Source of the DNA: AAA164-E04 sp964342825
Lineage (GTDB): Bacteria; Verrucomicrobiota; Verrucomicrobiia; Limisphaerales; AAA164-E04
Direction of reading: 5' to 3'
DNA length: 64,000 nt
NCBI GenBank assembly: GCA_964342825.1
Contig: CAYFHO010000015.1
Span: 16,432 to 80,431, forward strand
The first letter of the stretch is position 1, and each line of letters opens with the position of its first letter. The notes under the pieces are model-generated. The model searched no databases. It was given only the letters and a program-made list of their open reading frames with translations, and was not told the DNA's origin. This document shows positions 50,076 through 59,688 of this stretch, one piece after another. A program made the position numbers and the translations under genes.

Positions 50076-51788
50076 TCACTTCGCGGGACGCCAATCGAGT
50101 AGTTTCAACTGAACCGATCGTCTTCCGTTGTAATCGTTGATTTGCGGCGCATATGCCAGGTCAAAACTTCCGGTAGGTAGTTTTGATTTACCGCAATTCC
50201 ACCAGAGCACTTCAAAACTGGAACGCCCATCAGATACCCAGAATTTAACGTGTTGCTGATCTCTCCCCATTCGATGGGGCTGGCTTTGCATGGAAACCCG
50301 TTTACTGGCGAATTGGAGTGCGGCATTGCCAGCACCAAAAGGATTGAGCCGTGCCAACTCTTCCATACGATCCAATGTCAGTTCTGAGAGAGGCACATCG
50401 GCATCAAGATGCAAAATAGGAGTTAAACACTCCTTTGTCATCTGCTTCTCAGCATAGGCATTGATTCGTTTTCGAAACTCTTCAAGGTTTTTTGGATCGA
50501 TGGACATACCTGCAGCCATGGCATGTCCACCATGACGAACCAACAGGTCGTCACAGGTACGAAGAGCCTCAGCGAGATCAAATCCATCCACACTTCGACC
50601 CGAACCCCGCCATTCGGTTCCTTCCCCTCCCAGGATGATGGTGGGCCGGTAAAACTCTCGTAGCACTCGCGAGGCCACGATGCCGACGACCCCTATGTGC
50701 CAATACATTTCACCCTGAACAATGACGTAATCGCGCTGGGGATCAAACTGCGATCGAATGGCACCAATGGCCTGATCCGCGATCCCCTTCTCGATCATTT
50801 GTCTCTCCTTGTTGTGAGTGTCCAGCTCACGGGCCAACTTTCGGGCCTCATCAAGATTGTCGCTGAGCATCAATCTTAACGCGGTGTCCGCATTGACAAG
50901 ACGACCGGCAGCGTTGATTCGCGGACTCAGTTGAAAACTGATTTCGAAAACTCCAACTTCATCCCGGACCTGAGCTATCTCCATCAAGGCAAGCAATCCG
51001 GCGCGGCGGGTTTGATTCAAGCGCTTGAGACCGGTGGTCACCAAGACCCGATTCTCCCCTGTCAATGGAACCAGATCGGCCACGGTTCCAAGTGCCACCA
51101 AATCGAGCAATGGCCGCATATCATAGTCATGAACAGATGGGGGCTGATTTAATTCTCGGCACGCTTTGATGACCGCGTGTGCCAGTTTGAAAGCCAATCC
51201 AACGGAGCTTAATTCGCAAAGATGTCCACCATTCAGCTGCGGATTGACCAGTGCATAAGCTTCGGGTTCAGGATCGGTCACTTGATGGTGGTCCAAAACG
51301 ATCACATCCAGTCCACGATCTTTTAACCAGCGAATGGTGTCCACGGCTGTCGAACCACAGTCAACCGCCAAAATGAGATCGGGCTGAACCCTTTCCAGAC
51401 AATTTTCAACGCCATCCTGACTAAGCCCGTATCCTTCCTCAAGACGATGAGGCAAATAAAAATCTATTTTCCAGCCCAGTTCGCGAAGGACTTCAATAAT
51501 CAACGCTGTCGAAGTCACACCATCGACATCGTAATCCCCAAACACCACTACTTTTTGGCCAAGCTCCCGCGCAGCTAAAAGCCGATCCACCGCCCGTTGA
51601 ATATTGGGCAGTGTAAATGGATCTGAAAGGTTTTTGAGTTTCGGGCGCAGGAAATGGTCCACTTTTTCAAAATCACCATGCCCACGATTGAGTAAACACT
51701 GGGCCAATAGCGGAGAAAGGTCGAACTCCTCAGAGAGGCGTTTGACCTGCAGATCCTGGATCGGAGCTATGGACCAGCGGTAATTCAT
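50076..51788 (-). CDS. recJ: Single-stranded-DNA-specific exonuclease RecJ
   Basis: 570 residues, family-typical. DHH phosphoesterase motifs: 'VVVFGDYDVDGVTSTALIIE' , 'LILAVDCGSTA', 'VIVLDHHQVTDPEPEAYALV', and 'NQPPSVHDYDMRPLLDLVAL' with 'ALGTVADLVPL'. The DHHA1 domain has 'GSGRSVDGFDLAEAL' and 'VRHGGHAMAAGMSI'. A C-terminal OB-like part ends the protein. It degrades 5' single strands in recombination and repair. Its start overlaps the exoD-like stop by four bases. Confidence 0.95.
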   Translation of the reverse strand: MNYRWSIAPIQDLQVKRLSEEFDLSPLLAQCLLNRGHGDFEKVDHFLRPKLKNLSDPFTLPNIQRAVDRLLAARELGQKVVVFGDYDVDGVTSTALIIEVLRELGWKIDFYLPHRLEEGYGLSQDGVENCLERVQPDLILAVDCGSTAVDTIRWLKDRGLDVIVLDHHQVTDPEPEAYALVNPQLNGGHLCELSSVGLAFKLAHAVIKACRELNQPPSVHDYDMRPLLDLVALGTVADLVPLTGENRVLVTTGLKRLNQTRRAGLLALMEIAQVRDEVGVFEISFQLSPRINAAGRLVNADTALRLMLSDNLDEARKLARELDTHNKERQMIEKGIADQAIGAIRSQFDPQRDYVIVQGEMYWHIGVVGIVASRVLREFYRPTIILGGEGTEWRGSGRSVDGFDLAEALRTCDDLLVRHGGHAMAAGMSIDPKNLEEFRKRINAYAEKQMTKECLTPILHLDADVPLSELTLDRMEELARLNPFGAGNAALQFASKRVSMQSQPHRMGRDQQHVKFWVSDGRSSFEVLWWNCGKSKLPTGSFDLAYAPQINDYNGRRSVQLKLLDWRPAK

Positions 51789-52429
51789 ATCAATTGCTGC
51801 AGCCAGGAAAGAATATCGTCATAGTATCGATTCAACAACGCAATAATGCTTCCGGCAATCAAAACAAAATAAACGCATGTCGCTAAGAACAATATATATC
51901 CAAACGACAAGCACACCCCATCCTCTTCCATCACCCCGGCGGCGATGGCAATAATGGCATAAGTTGGCAGGGAATTCGTGAAGGGTATCACCCCGGGAAC
52001 CGGACATACAAGCAGGAAGGCCAAAAAAGCCAGAAGTAGTGTGTTCAAGGTGGATACCGAATGCCAGTGGATCCATTCACTCTTGCGTGGCTTTACCCAG
52101 CGCTCCAGCCAAATCAAAAACCTCATACTGGCCCTGAAAAACCTGGATTCACGGTTAAGTGGCAACGGCCTGTCTCCAATGAATCGAGGCAAACGCCCGA
52201 CATCCCCAAGTAGTAAGGACCAGCACAGGCACAGAAAGACGAAACCAATTAGAACGCTGAACCCGGGTATGGAAACAGGAACAACAAACGGTAATGAAAG
52301 CCAAATAAAAACCAGATAAATCCCACGGCCCTCCGTTTTGGATATCATCCAGTTGACTGTCACCATTTCCCCTTGGGGAAGTCCGCGGAGCAGATTATTG
52401 AGAGTTTTTGATAAAGTAATCCTCTTCAT
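51785..52429 (-). CDS. ExoD-family exopolysaccharide synthesis-associated membrane protein
   Basis: 214 residues with four or five hydrophobic segments. 'LSKTLNNLLRGLPQGEMVTV', the Pro-rich turn 'LSLPFVVPVSIPGFSVLIGF', 'RPLPLN' and 'CPVPGVIPFTNSLPTYAIIA' are ExoD landmarks. ExoD was found through Rhizobium exopolysaccharide/alkali mutants; the mechanism is not known. It overlaps recJ by four bases (ATGA-type) and follows terC by 53 bases. Confidence 0.85.
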   Translation of the reverse strand: MKRITLSKTLNNLLRGLPQGEMVTVNWMISKTEGRGIYLVFIWLSLPFVVPVSIPGFSVLIGFVFLCLCWSLLLGDVGRLPRFIGDRPLPLNRESRFFRASMRFLIWLERWVKPRKSEWIHWHSVSTLNTLLLAFLAFLLVCPVPGVIPFTNSLPTYAIIAIAAGVMEEDGVCLSFGYILFLATCVYFVLIAGSIIALLNRYYDDILSWLQQLI

Positions 52430-52482
52430 CCATCACTCCATTGTTCCACGGCGGCCCGACATTGTCTTCCAAAAAGTGGCAA

Positions 52483-53436
52483 TCACTTTTCGGCTGATTC
52501 ATCGTCACCCCGGAGTTGACTGAGAACCAGTGAGGTCATGATGGAAGTAAAAATAATTCCTGCCACAATGATTAGGGAAAGCAAAGTGTCGATATGATAA
52601 TCAAAAACAACAACCAGCATTTTACCCCCAATAAATATCAGAACCAAAGAAAGACCAAACTTCAGATAAGTGAAGTAAGACATCGCACCTGCCAGCAGGA
52701 AGTAGAGGGATCTCAGCCCCAGGATCGCAAATACATTGGAAGTGAAAATAATGAAAGGCTTCTGCGTCACTCCGAATATGGCTGGAATGGAATCTACCGC
52801 GAAGATCAAATCCGTCGTTTCCACCATCATCAAGACCAGAGCCAGCGGAGTAAGAGCGAAATAGCCGGGTTTGTGGGTGGTGAAATGCTGACCGTCATAA
52901 TAGTTGGTCACAGGAAAAAATCGGCGAGCCAATTTGATGAACGGATTACGCTCAGGATGAACTTCCTCTTCACCCCCAACGGACATTTTGATCCCTGTGA
53001 ATATCAGAAATGCGCCCAGGATATAAAGAATCCAGTGAAAGCGTTCGACAAGTTCCACTCCCAGCCAGATCATCACTCCCCGCATCACCATTGCACCCAA
53101 AATCCCCCAGAACAAAACCCGATGCTGAAGTCTCCCCGGCACCCCGAAATAGGAAAATATCATCGCAATGACGAAGACATTATCCATCGAAAGAGCCAGC
53201 TCAACAATGTAGCCAGTAATGAACTCACCAGCCGCTTCCTGACCGTGCCATCGGAGCAACCCGACGGCAAAAATCATTGCGAGAATGAACCAGCAAAGAG
53301 TCCAGGCGATGGCTTCGCGCATGCGAATTTCCCTCGCCTCGCGGTGAAGCAACCCCAGATCCAGAGCCAGAAAAAAGCAGACGCCAATGATAAATCCTGC
53401 CCAATGCCAGGGCTGAATGGCCTCTACAGCAAGCAT
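52483..53436 (-). CDS. TerC/Alx-family integral membrane protein
   Basis: 317 residues, about nine hydrophobic segments. 'FFLALDLGLLHREAREIRMR', 'LALSMDNVFVIAMIFSYFGV' and 'LIFAVDSIPAIFGVTQKPF' are the acidic membrane motifs of TerC/Alx proteins. Alx/MntP-linked members export manganese, others help metalation of exported enzymes. In Alx of E. coli a yybP-ykoY riboswitch precedes the gene; here there are only 13 bases after secDF, so that control is absent. Confidence 0.9.
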   Translation of the reverse strand: MLAVEAIQPWHWAGFIIGVCFFLALDLGLLHREAREIRMREAIAWTLCWFILAMIFAVGLLRWHGQEAAGEFITGYIVELALSMDNVFVIAMIFSYFGVPGRLQHRVLFWGILGAMVMRGVMIWLGVELVERFHWILYILGAFLIFTGIKMSVGGEEEVHPERNPFIKLARRFFPVTNYYDGQHFTTHKPGYFALTPLALVLMMVETTDLIFAVDSIPAIFGVTQKPFIIFTSNVFAILGLRSLYFLLAGAMSYFTYLKFGLSLVLIFIGGKMLVVVFDYHIDTLLSLIIVAGIIFTSIMTSLVLSQLRGDDESAEK

Positions 53437-53449
53437 TACCTAAGCGTTC

Positions 53450-55975
53450 TTATGCCTCCGAAGGTTGAACGGTGATGTCATCTGTGACCTCGGTAGTCAT
53501 CAACTTCGGCTTCTGTCCTTTGGTATACCAGAGAACAATGGATGCCGCGATATAGATACTGGAATAAGTACCTGTTATGATGCCAACCACGAAGGTGAAC
53601 GCAAAGTCGTTGATCACGGTGCCCCCGAAAATAAACAGAGACAAGGCGGCAAATAAGGTGGTGCCCGACGTGATGATGGTTCGACTCAGGGTTTCGTTGA
53701 TCGCCTTGTTCATGACGTCTTTGAAAGTGCCTTTCACACCCAGCTTCAAGTCTTCCCGGATGCGATCAAAAATGACGATGGTATCATTAATGGAGAAACC
53801 GATAATGGTCAGGATTGCTGCCACCATGGGAGCATTCAGCTCTCGTCCACTGAGGAAGAACAATCCCAATGTCATCAAAATATCGTGAAGCACGGCAAGA
53901 ACGGCTCCAATGGCGAATGAGAATTCATATCGCAGTGCCACATAAAACAAGATACCAAACAATGCCAAGGTTACGGAAATGATGGCAGATTTCTTAATTT
54001 CGTTTCCGATGGAACCACCCACTCTACTGGCCGATTCAAGCGTGAATCCTGCATTGGAAAACTTTTCCTTCAACATGTTGGTGACTTTTTCACCCTGATC
54101 AAATGCCGTAGTGAGCTCCAGCGTTTCGCCGCCATCGGCAATATCCCGCTGATAAGTGATTTGGGCTTCACCGATACCGAGTTCAGCCACCGAACTGCGT
54201 ATTTCTTCAACCGGAACCTTGGTATCAAAGCTGTAGGACATGCTGTCACCACCCGAGAAATCAACCCCAAAGACATCCCCGCCTCTGACGAGCCCGTATC
54301 CGCAACCAATGGCAATGATCAACCATGAAATACCAAACCACTGCTTCCACAATCGCATGAAATCGAAGCTGTTTTGATGCAGGAAAGGAATCCTCATCAT
54401 GGAAACACTTTTCATATTTCCTTTGCCCAGGAATGCTTCAAACACCAAGCGAGTCACGAACAATGCCGTGAACATACTGGCAATGATACCTATGGTGAGC
54501 GTCACACCAAAGCCCTTGACCGGGCCTTTACCCATGTTGATCAGGATGATTGATGCGATCAATGTCGTAACGTTGGCATCAAAAATAGTACTGAAGGCTT
54601 TTCCATAACCCGATTCAATCGCTCCTTTAATCGATTTCTTCAGGGATAATTCTTCACGGATACGTTCGAAAATGAGCACGTTGGCATCAACTGCCATGCC
54701 TACCGTCAACACAATACCTGCAATACCTGGAAGGGTCAGAGTTGCATCAATCATGCAAAGCACACCCAGCAAAAGAATGATGTTCAGTAACAAGGCAAAA
54801 TTGGCGATCAAACCGGCCATTTTGTAATAAATTAACATGAAAATGGCTACTGCAATCAAACCGATCAAGGAGGCGCGAATACCCTTGGCGATGGAATCAC
54901 GTCCCAAGGTGGGTCCAGTGGAGTTTTCTTCAACAATACGAACAGGAGCTTCCAAAGGATTTTCCAGAACGTTGGCCAGCTCGAAGGCTTCGCGCATGTC
55001 GTAGTCACCCGTAATTTGACCGCGGCCCTGCTCGATCGGACCGTTGATTCTTGGAGCAGATTTCAATTCGCCATCCAGTACGATGGCCAACTGACGCCCC
55101 ACATTTTGACGGGTCACATCAGCGAAAATAACGGCACCTTCAGAGGTGAGCACAAAGTCAATCTCCGGCTTGCCAGTCAGAGGGTCGGGATAAACACCGG
55201 CGGAGCTGATATGGGCACCGGTCAAACCTTGTTCAGGTTTGATTTTAACCAGATATTGAATGAGGGAATCCGATTCTCCAGGAGTTTCGCTGCGACGACG
55301 TTCGGTCAAAATTTCATATCCGGGAACGGGGAAACCTCGATCGATTAATTCCTGACTACGCTCGTGGACCATTCGAAATTCAAGGTAAGCGGGGCGGGTC
55401 AAAATCTCCCGAACGGACTGATAATCCAGCTCCGACAAACCGGGCATGTCGATTTGAATCTGATTTTCACCGCGCGTCTGCAAAATAGGTTCTGCAACAC
55501 CGAATTGATCTACGCGTTTGCGGAGTACTTCGATACTCTGTTCGAGCACCACTTGTTGATCCTGGTCGGCACTCAGCACGTTCGTTTCCATGGCCACGGT
55601 GAAGGAAACACCACCCTGCAAATCCAAACCAAGCCGGACCTGACCTGCAGCCCTTTGCTGAAGTTCATTGAGGACAACCTTGACGGGTTGCTCCTCATCC
55701 TCATCAATTTTGATATTCGGGAAGAGTGAACGAACGTCATTGGTTCCGATGGCATCAAAAAGGTTGGCATAGGTTCTACCAGGTGAAGCTTCCTCCATTT
55801 TACGGGCTTCGGCCACGACCGTTTCGAGCAGAGTCCTGGATTCGTCGGTATCTACAGAAGCATCCTGTTCAAACTGATCAATCAGGGAAGCACTCCACGG
55901 AGGAGTGATTTCAGAGATCGCCCAGGCTGCCAAAAAGATGACCAACAACCATTTCCAATAATATCCGGGTTTCAT
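53450..55975 (-). CDS. secDF: SecDF fusion protein, Sec translocase auxiliary
   Basis: 841 residues, SecD and SecF in one chain. SecD half: TM1, 'VRLGLDLQGGVSFTVAMETN', P1 domain, 'VIFADVTRQNVGRQLAIVLD' with 'SAPRINGPIEQGRGQITGDY', then TM2-6 with 'VGMAVDANVLIFERIREEL' (proton-relay Asp). SecF half begins near 530: 'GVDFSGGDSMSYSF', and 'IIGFSINDTIVIFDRIREDL' with the second essential Asp. It uses the proton gradient to help SecYEG export. yajC precedes it by 20 bases, terC follows by 13. Confidence 0.95.
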   Translation of the reverse strand: MKPGYYWKWLLVIFLAAWAISEITPPWSASLIDQFEQDASVDTDESRTLLETVVAEARKMEEASPGRTYANLFDAIGTNDVRSLFPNIKIDEDEEQPVKVVLNELQQRAAGQVRLGLDLQGGVSFTVAMETNVLSADQDQQVVLEQSIEVLRKRVDQFGVAEPILQTRGENQIQIDMPGLSELDYQSVREILTRPAYLEFRMVHERSQELIDRGFPVPGYEILTERRRSETPGESDSLIQYLVKIKPEQGLTGAHISSAGVYPDPLTGKPEIDFVLTSEGAVIFADVTRQNVGRQLAIVLDGELKSAPRINGPIEQGRGQITGDYDMREAFELANVLENPLEAPVRIVEENSTGPTLGRDSIAKGIRASLIGLIAVAIFMLIYYKMAGLIANFALLLNIILLLGVLCMIDATLTLPGIAGIVLTVGMAVDANVLIFERIREELSLKKSIKGAIESGYGKAFSTIFDANVTTLIASIILINMGKGPVKGFGVTLTIGIIASMFTALFVTRLVFEAFLGKGNMKSVSMMRIPFLHQNSFDFMRLWKQWFGISWLIIAIGCGYGLVRGGDVFGVDFSGGDSMSYSFDTKVPVEEIRSSVAELGIGEAQITYQRDIADGGETLELTTAFDQGEKVTNMLKEKFSNAGFTLESASRVGGSIGNEIKKSAIISVTLALFGILFYVALRYEFSFAIGAVLAVLHDILMTLGLFFLSGRELNAPMVAAILTIIGFSINDTIVIFDRIREDLKLGVKGTFKDVMNKAINETLSRTIITSGTTLFAALSLFIFGGTVINDFAFTFVVGIITGTYSSIYIAASIVLWYTKGQKPKLMTTEVTDDITVQPSEA

Positions 55976-55995
55976 TGAGTATTTTAAGTTACGTC

Positions 55996-56346
55996 TTAAG
56001 AATCTGAAGAAGGTTTGTCCTTGAGAACCTCTGTGACAGCACCTTTGAGCATTTCCAGTTTGCTGTCTGCGGAGCGAATCGAGACCTTGTTATCTTTGAG
56101 GCCAACCACAACCCCGATGATCCCCCCGTTGGTGGTCACCTTGTCCCCGACCTTGAGTTTCTTTAAGAGAGCGTCGTGCTCTCGGGCCTTTTTCTGCTGA
56201 GGACGGATCAGAATCACATACATGATCAGGAACAGAAATACAAACGGTACAAACTGCACCCAAACCGGGCCTGGCTGGCCTTGCTGTCCTGTTCCAGTTG
56301 CGGTCTGAGCCGCCAAAATCCATGTCATGTTCTCAATCAAAGTCAT
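55996..56346 (-). CDS. yajC: YajC, preprotein translocase subunit
   Basis: 116 residues from the ATG at 56344-56346; the start six codons on (56328) is also good, and the open frame upstream (to 56433) is non-coding in character. One helix 'VPFVFLFLIMYVILIRPQQK' precedes 'KKAREHDALLKKLKVGDKVT' then 'TNGGIIGVVVGL', the YajC signature. It forms the SecDF-YajC complex. First gene of a run yajC-secDF-terC-exoD-recJ-psd. Confidence 0.92.
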   Translation of the reverse strand: MTLIENMTWILAAQTATGTGQQGQPGPVWVQFVPFVFLFLIMYVILIRPQQKKAREHDALLKKLKVGDKVTTNGGIIGVVVGLKDNKVSIRSADSKLEMLKGAVTEVLKDKPSSDS

Positions 56347-56371
56347 CAGAATCGTCACAAATGAGCCGGAT

Positions 56372-56399
56372 ACTCTATTAAGAGCGGACCATTTGGCAA
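56372..56399 (-). promoter_or_regulatory. Candidate promoter of the yajC-secDF run
   Basis: On the minus strand TTGCCA (56394-56399), 16-base spacer, TAGAGT (56372-56377), about 26 bases before the yajC ATG at 56346. Confidence 0.45.
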
Positions 56400-56484
56400 G
56401 AGAAACGTGCAAACATTTGGGGGTCAGTCCCAACTATTGACACTTTTTGAGACCTATCAAAGGTTTTTTTCGGTAAATAAAACC

Positions 56485-56511
56485 TTGACAATTATCTGCA
56501 TTCCTTATTAT
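56485..56511 (+). promoter_or_regulatory. Candidate promoter of xylA
   Basis: TTGACA (56485-56490) and TATTAT (56506-56511), spacer 15 bases (short). About 70 bases upstream of the xylA ATG. No XylR-type palindrome was recognised. Confidence 0.45.
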
Positions 56512-56581
56512 TGCCGCGGACCGCACCCAATGATTAACGAAAGGTGCATTGTTGTAACTCATTGATAAACCAAAAGATCGT

Positions 56582-57907
56582 ATGCCAAAAAAAGCCAAGG
56601 AAGCTTTTCCTAAAATAAAAAAGATTCAATTTGAAGGCCCGGATTCCAAAAATCCACTCGCCTTCAAACACTACGACGAGAATGAAATCATCGAAGGCAA
56701 GTCCATGAAGGATCACCTCCGATTTTCAGTGGTCTATTGGCATACCTTCAGAAACCCGCTTTCCGATCCTTTTGGAGCAGGAACGGCATTGCGTCCATGG
56801 GATGACGGAACTGATTCAGTCAAAAACGCACAGAATCGGGCAAGAGTAGCGTTTGAGTTCATGGAGAAACTCGGTGCCCCTTACTACGCGTTTCATGATC
56901 GGGATGTTGCACCCGAAGGAAAATCACTGGCTTCAAGCAACAAAAACCTGGATGCCGTCGCGAAAGTTCTCGCAGAGGAACAAAAGCGCACCGGGATTAA
57001 ATTGCTGTGGGGAACAGCGTGCCTGTTTGCGCACCCTCGCTATATGCATGGAGCCGCTACAAGCTGTAATGCAGATGTTTTCGCCTATGCCGCAGCCCAG
57101 GTCAAGAAGGCGATCGAAGTCACCAAATCTCTTGGTGGTGAAGGTTATACATTCTGGGGAGGACGCGAAGGTTACTCCACACTTTGGAACACCGACCTCA
57201 AACGCGAGATGGATCACCTGGCCACATTCCTGCACATGGCGGTCGATCACAAAAAGAAGATCGGATTCAAAGGACCTTTTTACATAGAACCCAAACCGAA
57301 AGAACCCACCAAGCACCAGTATGACTCGGATGCAGCGGCATGTTTGAATTTCTTGCGTCAATACGATTTGACAGAACATTTCAAATTGAACCTCGAAACC
57401 AACCACGCCACCCTGGCCGGCCACACCATGCAGCATGAATTGGAAGTGGCTGCGGCTGCCAATGCACTTGGCAGCATCGACGCCAATACGGGAGATGTGA
57501 TGCTCGGATGGGATACAGACCAATTCCCAACCGATATTTACCTGACCACCCAGTGCATGCTTTCGATCCTCAATAGTGGCGGTCTCACCACCGGTGGCGT
57601 CAATTTCGACGCGAAGGTTCGTCGTGAAAGCTTTGAACCCGTTGATCTGTTCCACGCACATATTGGGGGTATGGATGCTTTTGCACGCGGCTTGAAGATC
57701 GCAGCAGCCATTCGGGCTGATGGACGCCTGGACGCTTTCATCAAAAATCGATACAGCTCGTGGGACTCTGGAATTGGTGAGAAAATCGAATCAGGAAAAT
57801 CCAGTTTCAAGGACCTGGAAAAATACATCCTGAAGAAAACCCGTATCGCCGGAAACGACAGCGGACGTCAAGAATTCCTCGAAAACTTGATCAATGAGTT
57901 CATTTGA
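56582..57907 (+). CDS. xylA: Xylose isomerase
   Basis: 441 residues, the length of E. coli-type XylA. Active-site blocks: 'YYAFHDRDVAPEG' (catalytic His/Asp), 'YTFWGGREGYSTLWNTD', 'FYIEPKPKEPTKHQYDSDAA' (metal Glu, Lys), 'FKLNLETNHATLAGHTMQHE', 'LGSIDANTGDVMLGWDTDQF' and C-terminal 'NRYSSWDSGIGEKIESG'. It converts D-xylose to D-xylulose. No xylulokinase is adjacent. A monocistronic unit with its own promoter and terminator, divergent from yajC. Neighbouring sugar dehydrogenases (39.5 kb, 45.2 kb) are more distant. Confidence 0.97.
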   Translation: MPKKAKEAFPKIKKIQFEGPDSKNPLAFKHYDENEIIEGKSMKDHLRFSVVYWHTFRNPLSDPFGAGTALRPWDDGTDSVKNAQNRARVAFEFMEKLGAPYYAFHDRDVAPEGKSLASSNKNLDAVAKVLAEEQKRTGIKLLWGTACLFAHPRYMHGAATSCNADVFAYAAAQVKKAIEVTKSLGGEGYTFWGGREGYSTLWNTDLKREMDHLATFLHMAVDHKKKIGFKGPFYIEPKPKEPTKHQYDSDAAACLNFLRQYDLTEHFKLNLETNHATLAGHTMQHELEVAAAANALGSIDANTGDVMLGWDTDQFPTDIYLTTQCMLSILNSGGLTTGGVNFDAKVRRESFEPVDLFHAHIGGMDAFARGLKIAAAIRADGRLDAFIKNRYSSWDSGIGEKIESGKSSFKDLEKYILKKTRIAGNDSGRQEFLENLINEFI

Positions 57908-57933
57908 TTAAGCCCTCTTGATGAGAACATTTA

Positions 57934-57967
57934 ACCGCTCAGGGTTTCCCTGGGCGGTCTTTTTTTT
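57934..57967 (+). terminator. Rho-independent terminator of xylA
   Basis: accgctcaggg / ccctgggcggt (11 pairs, one G-T) with a 3-base loop and nine T's after a C. Confidence 0.9.
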
Positions 57968-58070
57968 GGAGTAACCTTGTCGTTTACCCGGTCGAAAGAA
58001 AAACTGACATCAAGCTTGCCCTGATGAAAATTAGCTTGAGTTTGGGGTGATTTGTCCACGAAATGCTTTC

Positions 58071-58352
58071 ATGAAATCAGCATACGAATTGGCGATGGAA
58101 CGATTGAACAAGGACAATCCAATCGCTCAATTGACAGAGGAGCAAAAAAGCAAACTTGGTGAGCTTGATTCCAAGTACGCGGCCAAAATTGCCGAGAAGG
58201 AAATATTCCTCAAAGGGGAAATGGACAAGGCTCTTCAGTCGGGTGACATCGATACATATGAGTCCCTGAAATCTCAGATGGCAACGGAACGCAAAGCATT
58301 GGAAGCCGAGCGAGAAGAGAAAAAGGAAAGAGTGAGGGAAGGGAAAGACTGA
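58071..58352 (+). CDS. Small coiled-coil protein, unknown function
   Basis: 93 residues from the ATG at 58071 (upstream in-frame ATG at 58047 is less likely). Highly charged and helical throughout: 'MKSAYELAMERLNKDNPIAQ', 'LTEEQKSKLGELDSKYAAKI', 'ALEAEREEKKERVREGKD'. It has no signal or membrane segment. It resembles small conserved PVC proteins with 'YELAMERL' starts, a recognition from memory rather than an assignment. It is convergent with the oadB-like gene (58-base gap). Confidence 0.7.
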   Translation: MKSAYELAMERLNKDNPIAQLTEEQKSKLGELDSKYAAKIAEKEIFLKGEMDKALQSGDIDTYESLKSQMATERKALEAEREEKKERVREGKD

Positions 58353-58410
58353 CCTCAAACCCAGGGTCGCTCGGGCAAGGTCTTGACTCAAACAAACCGT
58401 TCGCCGGCCA

Positions 58411-59643
58411 CTATCGCGCCAAAGTCGAAATAAAATAACCGGCAACAACCGCCGAGCCAATCACACCTGCGACATTGGGCCCCATGGCGTGCATGAGGAG
58501 GTAATTACCAGGGTCGGCTTTCTGCCCTTCCACATGCGAAACGCGAGCCGCCATAGGCACCGCCGAAACTCCGGCAGATCCTATGAGTGGGTTGATAGGG
58601 TTCTTCTTTGAAAAAAAGTTCATTGCCTTGGCCATCAACACTCCACCAGCGGTCGAAATTGAGAAGGCGATGACCCCCAGCACGATGATTTTAATGGTTT
58701 CCCATTGGAGAAAACGTTCTCCTCTCATGGTGATCCCCACACTCACACCCAGAAAAATTGTCACCACATTAATGATTTCGTTTTGGGCCGATTTCAGCAA
58801 GCGATCCGTCACCCCACATTCCCTGAGGAAGTTTCCCAGCATCAACATGACAATCAGCGGAGAGGCATCCGGCACCAGCATGACACAAACGATGGTTACG
58901 ACCAACGAGAAGGCCAATTTTTCGATACGGCTCACCTTACGCAGAGATTGCATTCGGATCTTTCGCTCTTTGGTAGACGTTAGCATGCGCATAATAGGCG
59001 GCTGAATCAGAGGCACCAGAGCCATGTAACTGTATGCTGCAACCGCTATGGGACCGAGAAGCTCCGGGGCAAGTTTGTTACTGGTGAAAATAGCTGTAGG
59101 ACCATCCGCCCCTCCAATGACACCAATGGATGCCGATTGTAGAGTACTGAAACCCAGAACCGATGCACCAAGGAAGGTAAAAAACACACCTACCTGTGCG
59201 GCAGCACCCAGCAAGAGCATCCTTGGATTGGCTATAAGTGGTCCAAAATCGGTTAAAGCACCCACCCCCAGGAAAATGAGTGGTGGGAAGATTTCGAGTT
59301 TGATGCCTTGGGCGATGAAATCAAAGAGACCGCCTTCCAGCTTGTGAACCTGATAAACGTTGGCAGCTTTCTCTCCCTGATTGGTTGCTTCAACGGTTGC
59401 TTCCATGTGGATCGCTCCGGATTCGAGTGTTCCGTCCGGTTTCGCTTCAAAAGTGATCATTCCACGAGTTGGGAGATTTGCGACCAAAGCGCCAAATGCA
59501 ATCGGTACGAGCAGTAAAGGTTCAAATTTTTTATAGATGGCAAAGTAGAAAAGAATCAGCACCACAAACCACATCACAAACATCTGCCAAGTGATCAAAC
59601 TCAAGCCAGTCAACTGAAAAAAACTCGTAATGCTCTCAATCAT
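58411..59643 (-). CDS. Na+-translocating decarboxylase beta subunit (OadB/MmdB)
   Basis: 410 residues, nine or more membrane segments. 'LIFLGVGALTDFGPLIANPR', 'SIGVIGGADGPTAIFTSNKL' (the sodium-site Asp block), 'LLKSAQNEIINVVTIFLGVS', 'GSAGVSAVPMAARVSHVEGQ' and 'LLMHAMGPNVAGVIGSAVVA' are canonical. It couples decarboxylation of carboxybiotin to Na+ export. An insertion of charged residues lies near 75-110. It is last of oadG-like, biotin carrier, beta; no carboxyltransferase alpha subunit is adjacent. Confidence 0.93.
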   Translation of the reverse strand: MIESITSFFQLTGLSLITWQMFVMWFVVLILFYFAIYKKFEPLLLVPIAFGALVANLPTRGMITFEAKPDGTLESGAIHMEATVEATNQGEKAANVYQVHKLEGGLFDFIAQGIKLEIFPPLIFLGVGALTDFGPLIANPRMLLLGAAAQVGVFFTFLGASVLGFSTLQSASIGVIGGADGPTAIFTSNKLAPELLGPIAVAAYSYMALVPLIQPPIMRMLTSTKERKIRMQSLRKVSRIEKLAFSLVVTIVCVMLVPDASPLIVMLMLGNFLRECGVTDRLLKSAQNEIINVVTIFLGVSVGITMRGERFLQWETIKIIVLGVIAFSISTAGGVLMAKAMNFFSKKNPINPLIGSAGVSAVPMAARVSHVEGQKADPGNYLLMHAMGPNVAGVIGSAVVAGYFISTLAR

Positions 59644-59688
59644 AATGTGTTGGCGAATGAATTCTGAATCTGAACTACCTTTCCCACT

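Noticed and set aside
53437..53449. yybP-ykoY riboswitch before terC, as in Alx-type genes
   Set aside because: There are only 13 bases between secDF and terC, too short for the element.
52594..53475. 293-codon plus-strand open frame opposite terC
   Set aside because: Composition (runs of His, Gln, Asn) and complete overlap with the well-supported TerC-family gene mark it as a shadow frame.
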